Source: Candidatus Altimarinota bacterium | GTDB taxonomy: Bacteria > Patescibacteriota > Gracilibacteria > BD1-5 > UBA2023 | DNA length: 49,966 nucleotides | Direction: 5' to 3' | Assembly (NCBI GenBank): GCA_028689065.1 | Contig: JAQTWX010000007.1 | Location: 1-49,966, forward strand | Part shown: positions 40,239-49,966 of the stretch, one piece after another | Layout of the letters: every line of letters begins with the position of its first letter | Position numbering within the stretch: the first letter of the stretch is position 1 | Translations under genes and position numbers: made by a program | The notes under the pieces: model-generated | Told to the model about the DNA's origin: nothing | Database searches by the model: none | The model's input: the letters and a program-made list of their open reading frames with translations, nothing else

Positions 40239-40282
40239 TTTATTTTATATTGACTATATTATATAAGTCAATATAAAATAAA
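40239..40282. promoter_or_regulatory. 17-bp palindrome between divergent genes
   Basis: A perfect inverted repeat 40239-40255 / 40266-40282 around a 10-base AT-only centre. It lies between the divergent CDP-alcohol transferase and ligA. Each arm holds TTGACT and, on the opposite side, TATAAA at 16-bp spacing (for example TTGACT 40250-40255, TATAAA 40272-40277), so the same site could be a promoter in both directions, or an operator. No T-tract beyond the stem indicates termination. Confidence 0.55.
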
Positions 40283-40299
40283 GAAAGAGATAAGAATTC

Positions 40300-40327
40300 T
40301 TGCTTTCCGTACCCTTTTCTGTATTAT
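40300..40327 (+). promoter_or_regulatory. Putative second ligA promoter
   Basis: TTGCTT (40300-40305), 16 bp, TATTAT (40322-40327), 33 bases before the ligA start codon. Confidence 0.4.
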
Positions 40328-40360
40328 CCTTTGGTAATTTATCTGTTCGAATAGTATTCC

Positions 40361-42472
<2,112 letters not shown>

Positions 42473-42490
42473 TTTCTTTTAAGATATTTT

Positions 42491-44233
42491 ATGAATTCAA
42501 TTGATTTACAAAATTCTCAAAAAGAATGAGATATTAATAAAAACTATCCCTTATCTGTTTTGGATTTTCCTGAGATAGAGAAAGATACAAAAGAGAAAGT
42601 AGGTATTATTGTTGAGTGAGATTTTTCCACAATACATAAACCAGAACCACGAAAAGCAACTCTTAGAGATGTTCGATACTGGTTTTTTTCTCTCGATGGG
42701 AAAGAATTTCTTCGCAGTATACTTTTACTCCCATCAGGAAAACGACATAGTAATTATCGTAGTTTCATACAATGATGGAATAATCAACATAAAAAAGAAT
42801 TTTTCCTTCCTGAAACACCAGATGAACTTTATGAAATAGTGACAGGAAAACCATGAATAGGACTCAGACGAAAATTCGGAGAGATATATGATATTCTTTC
42901 GGGGAAAACATTAAATGATTGGTATATGAGTCCTAACGAACTTCATGAATGGTATAAGACTCCCGATGAGAATGGAAAAACTGGAAGAGATTACATATTT
43001 GAAGGAATACGATGTAGTTTTTATTCTTCCTGGTATGTTATCGCAAAAAATATAAATAAAAGAAGAAGAATCCAGAATCTTTGATTAATACAAGAAACTC
43101 CACTGGGACTCATTCGCTGTATGTCCGAGAAAGGGGATGTTATTTCACATATGCTTATCGCATTTGGTGAAGATCCAGATCAGGTAGATGTTCTCATAGC
43201 AGAAGCAAAAAATTCGAAAGGAAAAGAAGCAACACGAGAAGATATAAAAATATGGTTTCATGAAAAATGAGGAAAGGATTTTTTGAAAAATCTTCTTGAA
43301 ATTTCAGTGGAAAATAGACCTTTCAAATATAAAACATATCGTTATGCTTTAAATAAAAAAGGTATCAAAGGTTTGGAGGAATTATCTTATGATTTTCCCG
43401 AGAAAATTACGGATCTTTTCAGAGTGGTTATCTGAAGAGAATGGAAAAAATGATGGAAAAATAATCCACTTCAGGAAGTGTATGATTTTCTTCTTACTGG
43501 TTCAGAATCATGGAGATGTATGACGTCGGAAGAATTAAAGGAATGGTATATAGGAAAAGATGTGGAAATGAGAAATGGAAGAGGAGTTATTATTGAAGCA
43601 ATAGGGAGAGGATTTAAATCTTCATGGAAGACGATTGCTGAAAAAGAAAATATAAAAAGAAAACAACGATGACTCCCTCTTATACACATAAGTTCAAGTG
43701 GTATTATGAAAGCCATGGTACCGACGGAAAAAATGCAACTTTTACCGTTTCTTATGGCATTTGGTGAAACTGAATCAAAAGCAATCGAACTTCTCAAGGA
43801 ATTGAAAAAGTGAACAGGAAAATTTGCATCAAAAACCCCTATTCAAAAAGAACTGACTTCCATTCAAAAAGAACCAACACTATTAAAAAAAAGAAAAAAG
43901 AAAAAAATACAAGAATCCTCGTCGGTAATACCAGGAACAGAATTATTCTTAGAGAATGTTTCTCCGGTTTCTCGTATTTATTTTGCTCTATTTATTAGAG
44001 CAATAGAGTCTTATGGTATTCCAAAAAAATGGCTCACTTCAGAAAATATACAGTTTCTTAGTGGTGAAAAAGAAGGAGAGATTCTTGTGAGTAGTAAGAT
44101 AATAAAATTGATTCAGAAAGAAGTTCTTGTTGATTTGGCTGAAAAATCAAGTGAAAGTGGTCATAAAATTACATCAAACTTATCCTGAGGTTGTGAAATG
44201 TATTTATCCATAAAAGAGATGGAAATCACATAA
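42491..44233 (+). CDS. 580-aa hypothetical protein with an internal duplication
   Basis: A frame from ATG 42491 to TAA 44233 carries eleven in-frame TGA codons and no other stop; under the standard code it shatters into pieces too short to notice. The product is soluble, charged and rich in tryptophan. Residues about 150-235 and 335-435 look like diverged copies: each has a (D)EW(Y) segment after a helix, a basic stretch (KNINKRRRIQN; KENIKRKQR), then LIxxxxxGxxxxM and (L)MAFGE(D/T)xxxxxxLLxE. A lysine cluster (LLKKRKKKKIQE) lies near residue 465. It follows ligA by 18 bases, so probably shares its transcript. No known family is recognised; nucleic-acid binding is a guess from charge. Confidence 0.6.
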
Positions 44234-44245
44234 AAACAAAATACA

Positions 44246-44273
44246 TTGACTCTAAAAAAAAGTAATGTACACT
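44246..44273 (+). promoter_or_regulatory. Putative promoter of the pilin-like gene
   Basis: TTGACT (44246-44251), 16 bp, TACACT (44268-44273), about 40 bases before the start. An alternative -10 TATATT begins at 44273 but the spacing is then long. Confidence 0.4.
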
Positions 44274-44304
44274 ATATTATATAGATATATTACTTTTTTA
44301 TTTT

Positions 44305-45411
44305 ATTTTTTTATATGAAAACAAAAAACAACCCTTCTATTCAAGCATTTCATACAAATACAAAAAAACCAAAACTCAACACTAAATTCCACGGTTTCAC
44401 TCTCGTCGAGCTTATCGTCGTTATCACTATTCTCGTCATTCTCGGAACTATTGCTTTTTTGAATCTCTGAGGATATTCTGGAAATGCGAGAGATAGTTCT
44501 CGAGTGTCCGATCTTACCAACCTTTCTAAAAGTTTAGATGTTGTTTCTATTAAATCTGGTTCATATCCAACACCCGATAATTCTTTTCTTGTAACATATT
44601 CGGGAGGAACTATCTGGACTCAAGGAACCATAGGTTCTTCTGTTATGAATACTATTGGAGCAATTGGACTGAATATGAACAAGAAACCCACCGATCCTCT
44701 TATTCCTTCTAAAGAATATACCTATTCCAAACTTGTATTTGGAAAAGCCTATCAAATCAAATCAGACTGGGAATGAGATACTCTTGCTCATACTCCTCTT
44801 TTTATTAATCAAGCTCATGCTGATTCTGGTAATCCTACTCTCACATATATTAAAGGAAATTATAACTGAATGGTTGCTGAGACTCAGACAGGAAATATAC
44901 ATTATTTCCTTGCTGCACCAAGTATTATTACGAGTGAATCTGGAACTACAGATATTACGCTTATTTCTAGTAAATTTCTTGTAAATGGACAAACTAATTC
45001 CGGGGGATTAGCAAATGCGGTCAATCCATCAAAACTTCTTGTTTATTCTTCTAGTTCTCTTCCATCTACTATCACAGATCAACGACTCTTTGCAAGCGGA
45101 ATAGCGAATGCATACTCATGAACTGCTCTTGCAACTACTTCTCAAATTCAACCATATACTGCAGCTCTCGCTTCCTGAGATACTGCAGCTCTCGAAAATC
45201 TCGGAGGACAAGTAATGACTACAAGTTTTGGATGACAAGTTGCAACTTCTGATCCTCCTATTAACGGTGCCTGTGGTACTGAAAATGAACAAACTCTTAT
45301 AGATAATTCTACAATCGTTGGAGGCGGAGCTTGTTCTCTGGGAACCTTCTCTGGTTCTGTCACTGGAGCTGGACCTTGGACATGGCAATGTGCATGAAAT
45401 TTCGGAGGAAC
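44305..45411 (+). repeat. 1.1-kb direct duplication, copy 1
   Basis: Bases 44305-45411 are identical to 46273-47379 (offset 1968). The match starts a few bases before the start codon and stops abruptly at residue about 366 of the product. Beyond that point the copies are only loosely similar, even though both encode glycine-rich tails. Confidence 0.95.
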
Positions 45412-46252
45412 GACAGCTGATTGTAGTGCTCTAAAATGAGCTGCTTTTGCAGCAATTGGTGGTACAATAACTACAAGTGGTATTTATACTATTCATACAT
45501 TTACCACTTCTGGAACTTTTCAATTAACAGGAAGTAGTACGAATATCGAATATCTCGTAGTTGCTGGTGGATGAGGAGGAGCAAGTGGAAGTTCTGGTGG
45601 ATGAGGAGCGGGAGGGTTCCGTACTGGAACATTGACAGCTGTCGGTGCAGGTACATATGCTGTGACAGTCGGTGCTGGCGGTGCTGGTTCCACTTCTACG
45701 ACTGCTGCCGTAGGAGCTAAAGGAGGAGACAGTACATTTATCACCATAACTTCAGCAGGATGAGGAGCAGGATGAGGAAGTCTTGCAGGTGCTGCCGGTA
45801 ACGGAGGGTCCGGTTGAGGTGGAGGTCTTGCTAATAATGGTGCTGGCGGAACAGCCACACCCGCAGGACAATGATTTGCTGGTTGAGGAGGTAATGGTGC
45901 TATTTATCCTGGAGCTGGTTGATGAGGAGCTGGTGCAGTTGGTGGATATCATTGGACTAACTATGGTACAGACCATCCAGGTAACGGAGGAGTTGGAAAA
46001 TCTTCATCTATTTCAGGAACCCTAAAATGGTATGCCGGCTGAGGAGGTTGAGGTTGTTTTTCTGCTAGTACTTGTTCGCCTAGTGTCGGAGGAACTGGTT
46101 GAGGAGGTAATGGAGGAGCTGGTTCAGGATGAGTAGGTGCTAACGGAACTGTAAATACTGGATGAGGTGGAGGTTGAGGAGGTTATGGTGCTACTGGATT
46201 CGGTGGTAATGGAGGTTCTGGTATTGTTATTATTCGATATGTAACTCCATAA
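44315..46252 (+). CDS. Pilin-like surface protein with glycine-rich C-terminal domain (copy 1)
   Basis: A 645-aa protein. A basic leader ends in KFHG, followed by FTLVELIVVITILVILGTIAFLNL, the type IV prepilin/pseudopilin site (cleavage before F, E at +5) and helix. A globular region follows (residues about 60-375). The C-terminal third is a glycine-rich domain with EYLVVAGGGGGA, YAVTVGAGGAG and a final GGSGIVIIRYVTP, as in glycine-rich adhesin-like tips. Around 20 or more glycines in it are TGA codons, for example GCTGGTGGATGAGGAGGAGC. The stop is TAA. It is probably assembled at or near a pilus, with the glycine-rich part as the exposed tip; this is inferred. No pilus-assembly genes are in the window. 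Confidence 0.85.
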
Positions 46253-46272
46253 ATTAATACATTTATTTCTTC

Positions 46273-47379
46273 ATTTTTTTATATGAAAACAAAAAACAAC
46301 CCTTCTATTCAAGCATTTCATACAAATACAAAAAAACCAAAACTCAACACTAAATTCCACGGTTTCACTCTCGTCGAGCTTATCGTCGTTATCACTATTC
46401 TCGTCATTCTCGGAACTATTGCTTTTTTGAATCTCTGAGGATATTCTGGAAATGCGAGAGATAGTTCTCGAGTGTCCGATCTTACCAACCTTTCTAAAAG
46501 TTTAGATGTTGTTTCTATTAAATCTGGTTCATATCCAACACCCGATAATTCTTTTCTTGTAACATATTCGGGAGGAACTATCTGGACTCAAGGAACCATA
46601 GGTTCTTCTGTTATGAATACTATTGGAGCAATTGGACTGAATATGAACAAGAAACCCACCGATCCTCTTATTCCTTCTAAAGAATATACCTATTCCAAAC
46701 TTGTATTTGGAAAAGCCTATCAAATCAAATCAGACTGGGAATGAGATACTCTTGCTCATACTCCTCTTTTTATTAATCAAGCTCATGCTGATTCTGGTAA
46801 TCCTACTCTCACATATATTAAAGGAAATTATAACTGAATGGTTGCTGAGACTCAGACAGGAAATATACATTATTTCCTTGCTGCACCAAGTATTATTACG
46901 AGTGAATCTGGAACTACAGATATTACGCTTATTTCTAGTAAATTTCTTGTAAATGGACAAACTAATTCCGGGGGATTAGCAAATGCGGTCAATCCATCAA
47001 AACTTCTTGTTTATTCTTCTAGTTCTCTTCCATCTACTATCACAGATCAACGACTCTTTGCAAGCGGAATAGCGAATGCATACTCATGAACTGCTCTTGC
47101 AACTACTTCTCAAATTCAACCATATACTGCAGCTCTCGCTTCCTGAGATACTGCAGCTCTCGAAAATCTCGGAGGACAAGTAATGACTACAAGTTTTGGA
47201 TGACAAGTTGCAACTTCTGATCCTCCTATTAACGGTGCCTGTGGTACTGAAAATGAACAAACTCTTATAGATAATTCTACAATCGTTGGAGGCGGAGCTT
47301 GTTCTCTGGGAACCTTCTCTGGTTCTGTCACTGGAGCTGGACCTTGGACATGGCAATGTGCATGAAATTTCGGAGGAAC
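46273..47379 (+). repeat. 1.1-kb direct duplication, copy 2
   Basis: Second copy of 44305-45411, identical including synonymous positions, which points to recent duplication or gene conversion. The copies are separated by the divergent 3' end of copy 1 and about 20 bases. Confidence 0.95.
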
Positions 47380-48100
47380 AATAGTAAACTGTAGCGCCAC
47401 AAAATGAGCTGCTTTTGCAGCAATTGGTGGTACAGTAACTACAAGTGGTGGTTATACTATTCATAAATTTACTACTTCTGGAACATTTCAGATAACAAAT
47501 GGTACTGCAACAAATATTGAATATCTCGTAGTTGCTGGTGGATGAGGTGGAGGGAATGCTAGTTGATTTCATCCTGGAGGCTGAGGTGCTGGAGGTTTTC
47601 TTACAGGAACATTAGCATCACTCAGTGCTGGTAATTATACTGTAACTGTTGGTGCCGGATGAGCTGGAGGTGTAATGAATGGTTTAAGTTATAAAGGAAA
47701 TAATAGTAGTTTTGATACAATAATAGCAACTGGTGGAGGTGCCGGATGAGCTTATGGTAATTCTAATAGTTCTGGTGGTTCTGGTGGTTCTGGTGGTGGT
47801 GGTAATCCTACGGGTCTTTGAGGAATATCTTCTCCTATAGGACAAGGGAATAATGGTGCAGCTGGTAATGGTACTCAAGGTGGAGGTTGAGGCGGTGCAG
47901 GCGGACCAGGTATTGGAATGTCTGGAGGACCAGGATTAATTTCCTCAATTTCCGGTTCACCTGTTACATATGCAGCTGGTGGTTCTGCTGCTTCATCAGT
48001 TTCATGAGTTGCTAATACTGGTAATGGTGGTTCTGGTCGAATGGCTTATAGTTATAGTGGTGGTTCGGGTATTGTTATTATTCGATATATAACTCCATAA
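46283..48100 (+). CDS. Pilin-like surface protein with glycine-rich C-terminal domain (copy 2)
   Basis: A 605-aa protein whose first 365 residues match copy 1 exactly: prepilin site G-FTLVE, hydrophobic helix and globular part. The tail differs in sequence and length but keeps the plan: EYLVVAGGGGGG, TVTVGAGGAGG, a GGSGGSGGGG tract and a closing GSGIVIIRYITP. Many of its glycines are TGA. It starts 30 bases after the TAA of copy 1 with the same leader. Only the exposed tip differs, so the pair looks built to present alternative tips on one shaft; this is inference. Confidence 0.85.
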
Positions 48101-48105
48101 TTTCC

Positions 48106-48132
48106 TTGACTTTTTTTACTTTTCTATACAAT
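48106..48132 (+). promoter_or_regulatory. Putative promoter of the leader RNA and trhP
   Basis: TTGACT (48106-48111) and TACAAT (48127-48132) with a 15-bp spacer, immediately after the stop of the second pilin-like gene. Confidence 0.4.
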
Positions 48133-48260
48133 ACCCTCATTCAAAGTAATAGTGCACACGCTTTTGAATAATACCCAGAATGATTTCTTTTTGGGAGGTA
48201 GTGTGCATATATATCTTCAGATACAGATGCAAATCTACCACTCATCATGGTAGATTTTTT
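48133..48260 (+). ncRNA. Candidate structured leader or small RNA before trhP
   Basis: About 125 bases between promoter and terminator without a convincing frame. Two mutually exclusive stems are visible: ATTCAAAG (48139-48146) with CTTTTGAAT (48161-48169), or TGCACAC (48153-48159) with GTGTGCA (48201-48207), the latter enclosing CCCAGAA/TTTTTGGG. Alternative pairing followed by a terminator is the layout of an attenuator, but a stand-alone small RNA is equally possible. No known riboswitch class was recognised. Confidence 0.4.
48231..48260 (+). terminator. Terminator/attenuator before trhP
   Basis: AAATCTACCA (48231-48240) pairs with TGGTAGATTT (48248-48257), loop of 7, followed by T residues; it lies only 21 bases before the trhP start codon. 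Confidence 0.8.
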
Positions 48261-48280
48261 ATTTCTCATTTTTTATTTTT

Positions 48281-49591
48281 ATGTCCAAGAAACTTGAACT
48301 TCTTTTTCCAGCAGGAAATCTCGAAAAACTTAAATATGCGATTGCTTACGGGGCTGATGCTGTTTATGCTGGAGTTCCTATGTTCTCACTCCGAGCCCGT
48401 GAAAACCAATTTACTTGGGAAGACCTTGCAGAAGCAGTGGAGTACTGTCATAGTCGTGGAAAGAAAATTTATTTCACGGCAAATATTTATGCACATAATA
48501 TGAAACTCAAGCCATTTATGGCATCTTTTGCGAAAATGCAGGCAATGAAACCAGATGCGTATATTATGAGTGATCCAGGACTTATAGACCTTGTTCGGAC
48601 AGAGTATCCAGAAGCTGAAATTCATCTTTCTGTTCAGGCAAATAATACCAACTGGGCACAAGTAAAATTCTGGCAGAAAATGGGAATTAAGCGTATTATT
48701 CTTTCTCGAGAACTTTCTCTCAAAGAAGTTCAGGAAATTCACAAAGAATGTCCTACGATGGAGATAGAATTTTTCGTTCATGGAGCTATTTGTATGGCAT
48801 ACTCTGGGCGATGTCTCCTCTCAAATTATTTTTCTCATCGAGATCCAAATCAGGGAACTTGTTCTCATTCTTGTCGATGGGAGTACAAAGTCTTTAAGCG
48901 AGATGTTTCCGACGAGGATTTATATGATAGTACGGGACGACCCGAGGAATATATACCGCTCAAAGGGGAATTCTACCTCGAAGAACGGGAACGGCCAGGT
49001 GATATTATGGCAATCGATGAGGATGAATACGGAACGTACATTATGAACTCACGTGATATCTGTCTTCTTTCCTATGTTCAGGAGCTTGCGGATGCAGGAG
49101 TAGTTTCATTTAAGGTAGAAGGACGAAGCAAGACTCTTAATTACCTTGCAGGAGTTGGACGAGCCTATAGACCAGCACTTGATGCAGTTGAAAGAGGTGA
49201 AAAATATAATGCAGATGAACTCGGAAAAGAAGTATTTGCTATATCCAATCGTGGATATACACCTGGATTTCTTGTGGGAAACCCTGGAGAAAAAGGAATC
49301 TGGTTCGAGAAAAACGGGGAGATTAAAGAGGAAGAATATCTGGGAATTGTTCGTGAATATGATGTAGAACGTAAGATGTGTCGAGTAGAGGTAAAAAATC
49401 GATACAATCTTCATGATCTTGTAAAGATTGTCGGACCAGACCGAGCATTTGAATTTACAGTAGAAAAAATTCTCGATCCAAAAGGTGAAGAAAAAGAAGC
49501 AGCACATGGTGGAAACTTCGATATCTGGATGAACTGTCCAGAAAATCCAGGAGAGTGGGCGCTTTTGAGAAAGAAATATACCTCAGTTTAA
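48281..49591 (+). CDS. trhP: U32 family peptidase, tRNA hydroxylation protein TrhP-like
   Basis: A 436-aa member of the U32/YegQ family. TrhP-type members act with Fe-S chemistry in forming 5-hydroxyuridine at tRNA position 34. Visible are LLFPAGNLEKLKYAIAYGAD, MSDPGLIDLVR, HLSVQANNTNW, RIILSRELSLKEV, FFVHGAICMAYSGRCLLSNY, the cysteine set RDPNQGTCSHSCRWEYKVF, and later FKVEGRSKTLNYLAGVGRAYR. A C-terminal beta domain ends near VEVKNRYNLHDLV. There is no TGA codon; the stop is TAA. Another U32 role, such as a collagenase-like protease, cannot be excluded. Confidence 0.9.
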   Translation: MSKKLELLFPAGNLEKLKYAIAYGADAVYAGVPMFSLRARENQFTWEDLAEAVEYCHSRGKKIYFTANIYAHNMKLKPFMASFAKMQAMKPDAYIMSDPGLIDLVRTEYPEAEIHLSVQANNTNWAQVKFWQKMGIKRIILSRELSLKEVQEIHKECPTMEIEFFVHGAICMAYSGRCLLSNYFSHRDPNQGTCSHSCRWEYKVFKRDVSDEDLYDSTGRPEEYIPLKGEFYLEERERPGDIMAIDEDEYGTYIMNSRDICLLSYVQELADAGVVSFKVEGRSKTLNYLAGVGRAYRPALDAVERGEKYNADELGKEVFAISNRGYTPGFLVGNPGEKGIWFEKNGEIKEEEYLGIVREYDVERKMCRVEVKNRYNLHDLVKIVGPDRAFEFTVEKILDPKGEEKEAAHGGNFDIWMNCPENPGEWALLRKKYTSV

Positions 49592-49593
49592 TA

Positions 49594-49630
49594 AAAAATA
49601 CCATTCGTAATAACGGATGGTATTTTTATA
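49594..49630. terminator. Bidirectional terminator between trhP and the murG-like gene
   Basis: AAAAATACCATTCG / CGGATGGTATTTTT with a short loop and one wobble pair, with A and T tracts on both sides; it serves both convergent genes. Confidence 0.88.
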
Positions 49631-49652
49631 AGGGAGAATTCGAGAGTTTTAT

Positions 49653-49966
49653 TTACTTCTGAAAAATCTTTAGAAGCGGAGCAATTTGATTTTTTGTAGT
49701 GTGTTTCTCTATAAGATTAGGTACATCAAGTAATTTTCCGATATGTATTTGTTCTAAATACTGTTCATATATCACTGTATGTTTTTCTCGTTCATACATT
49801 CGAGCATTATAGACTTGATGATTCCCTGCAGAGATGGCAAGCGGGATGATTATGAGATGAATTGGACGAGTTGTGAGTTCGGCAAGCGTTGTAGCACTTG
49901 CTCGAGTGATTGCGATATCTGCTCCATCGAGGATGTGCGGGAGGTCATCTTGAGAAATCCAATCGA
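49653..49966 (-). CDS. murG: 3' part of a MurG-like glycosyltransferase (partial)
   Basis: About 104 C-terminal residues on the minus strand, cut by the right edge. DIAITRASATTLAELTTRP followed by LIIIPLAISAGNHQVYNARM matches the UDP-GlcNAc-binding C-terminal half of MurG (RAGAxTxxEL...P.....NHQxxNA). MurG adds GlcNAc to lipid I to make lipid II at the membrane. The second glycine of the usual RAGA motif is replaced by serine (TRASATT). The frame ends FQK-TAA at 49653. It fits with mraY, the murF-like gene and alr in the same window. Confidence 0.8.
   Translation of the reverse strand, partial: DWISQDDLPHILDGADIAITRASATTLAELTTRPIHLIIIPLAISAGNHQVYNARMYEREKHTVIYEQYLEQIHIGKLLDVPNLIEKHTTKNQIAPLLKIFQK

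Noticed and set aside
40239-40282. Palindrome as a terminator.
   Set aside because: Both flanking genes point away from it, and no T-tract follows the stem.
44305-47379. Duplication as an insertion sequence or transposon.
   Set aside because: No transposase and no terminal inverted repeats; the copies are whole pilin-like gene fronts.

Overview
The window is AT-rich chromosomal DNA from a bacterium that reads UGA as glycine (genetic code 25), which points to the candidate phyla Absconditabacteria (SR1) or Gracilibacteria. In every frame-consistent gene that ends inside the window, the stop I traced is TAA or, less often, TAG. In-frame TGA codons fall where conserved glycines are expected: the RecG Walker A motif and motif VI, the Mur-ligase P-loop, alanine racemase, MraY and YebC. 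They fall most densely inside the glycine-rich tails of two pilin-like proteins. Under the standard code many genes here look like chains of fragments. I have merged them, and several genes only become visible this way (for example 42491-44233, 37507-37695 and 13565-13744). I could not choose between the two phyla from sequence alone.

Layout. 1-8340: a minus-strand cluster. It starts with an ATP-grasp/DUF1704 fusion, followed by a multi-pass membrane protein and two further ATP-grasp ligases. Small genes, including a PhnA-domain protein, and alanine racemase (alr) follow. This looks like a peptide- or amino-acid-ligation (amidoligase) system and is the most unusual gene set in the window. 8369-11017: small hypothetical genes, a nucleoside deoxyribosyltransferase-like protein and a possible HEPN protein. 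11136-13013: lepA. 13042-16034: minus-strand hypotheticals and a membrane protein. 16116-16510: a promoter-to-terminator unit with no ORF, probably a structured RNA. 16709-22783: a murF-like ligase, jag/khpB, and secreted or coiled-coil proteins, two of which carry 21-nt heptad repeats. 22809-24432: a promoter, a glycine-type T-box riboswitch and glycyl-tRNA synthetase. 24490-30336 (minus): mraY, a PH-like membrane protein, a flippase, a PAS protein and a C1q-like surface protein; the last two share an upstream palindrome. 30495-35389: recG, yebC, a small hypothetical and cysS. 35386-40219: a LemA-like protein, a polyprenyl glycosylphosphotransferase, Bat-type TPR and VWA proteins and a CDP-alcohol phosphatidyltransferase. 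40361-48100: ligA, a 580-aa protein with an internal duplication, and two tandem pilin-like genes identical over about 1.1 kb. 48106-49966: a leader RNA with terminator, the U32 peptidase trhP, and the 3' end of a murG-like gene.

The genes together describe a small-genome cell that makes peptidoglycan (alr, murF-like, mraY, murG-like) and displays type IV pilin-like surface proteins. Its promoters are sigma70-like, mostly with 16-17-bp spacers. Almost no start codon has a Shine-Dalgarno sequence; starts follow T/A-rich leaders. UGA use is uneven: lepA, glyS, cysS and trhP contain none. No tRNA, rRNA, CRISPR array or transposase was recognised.
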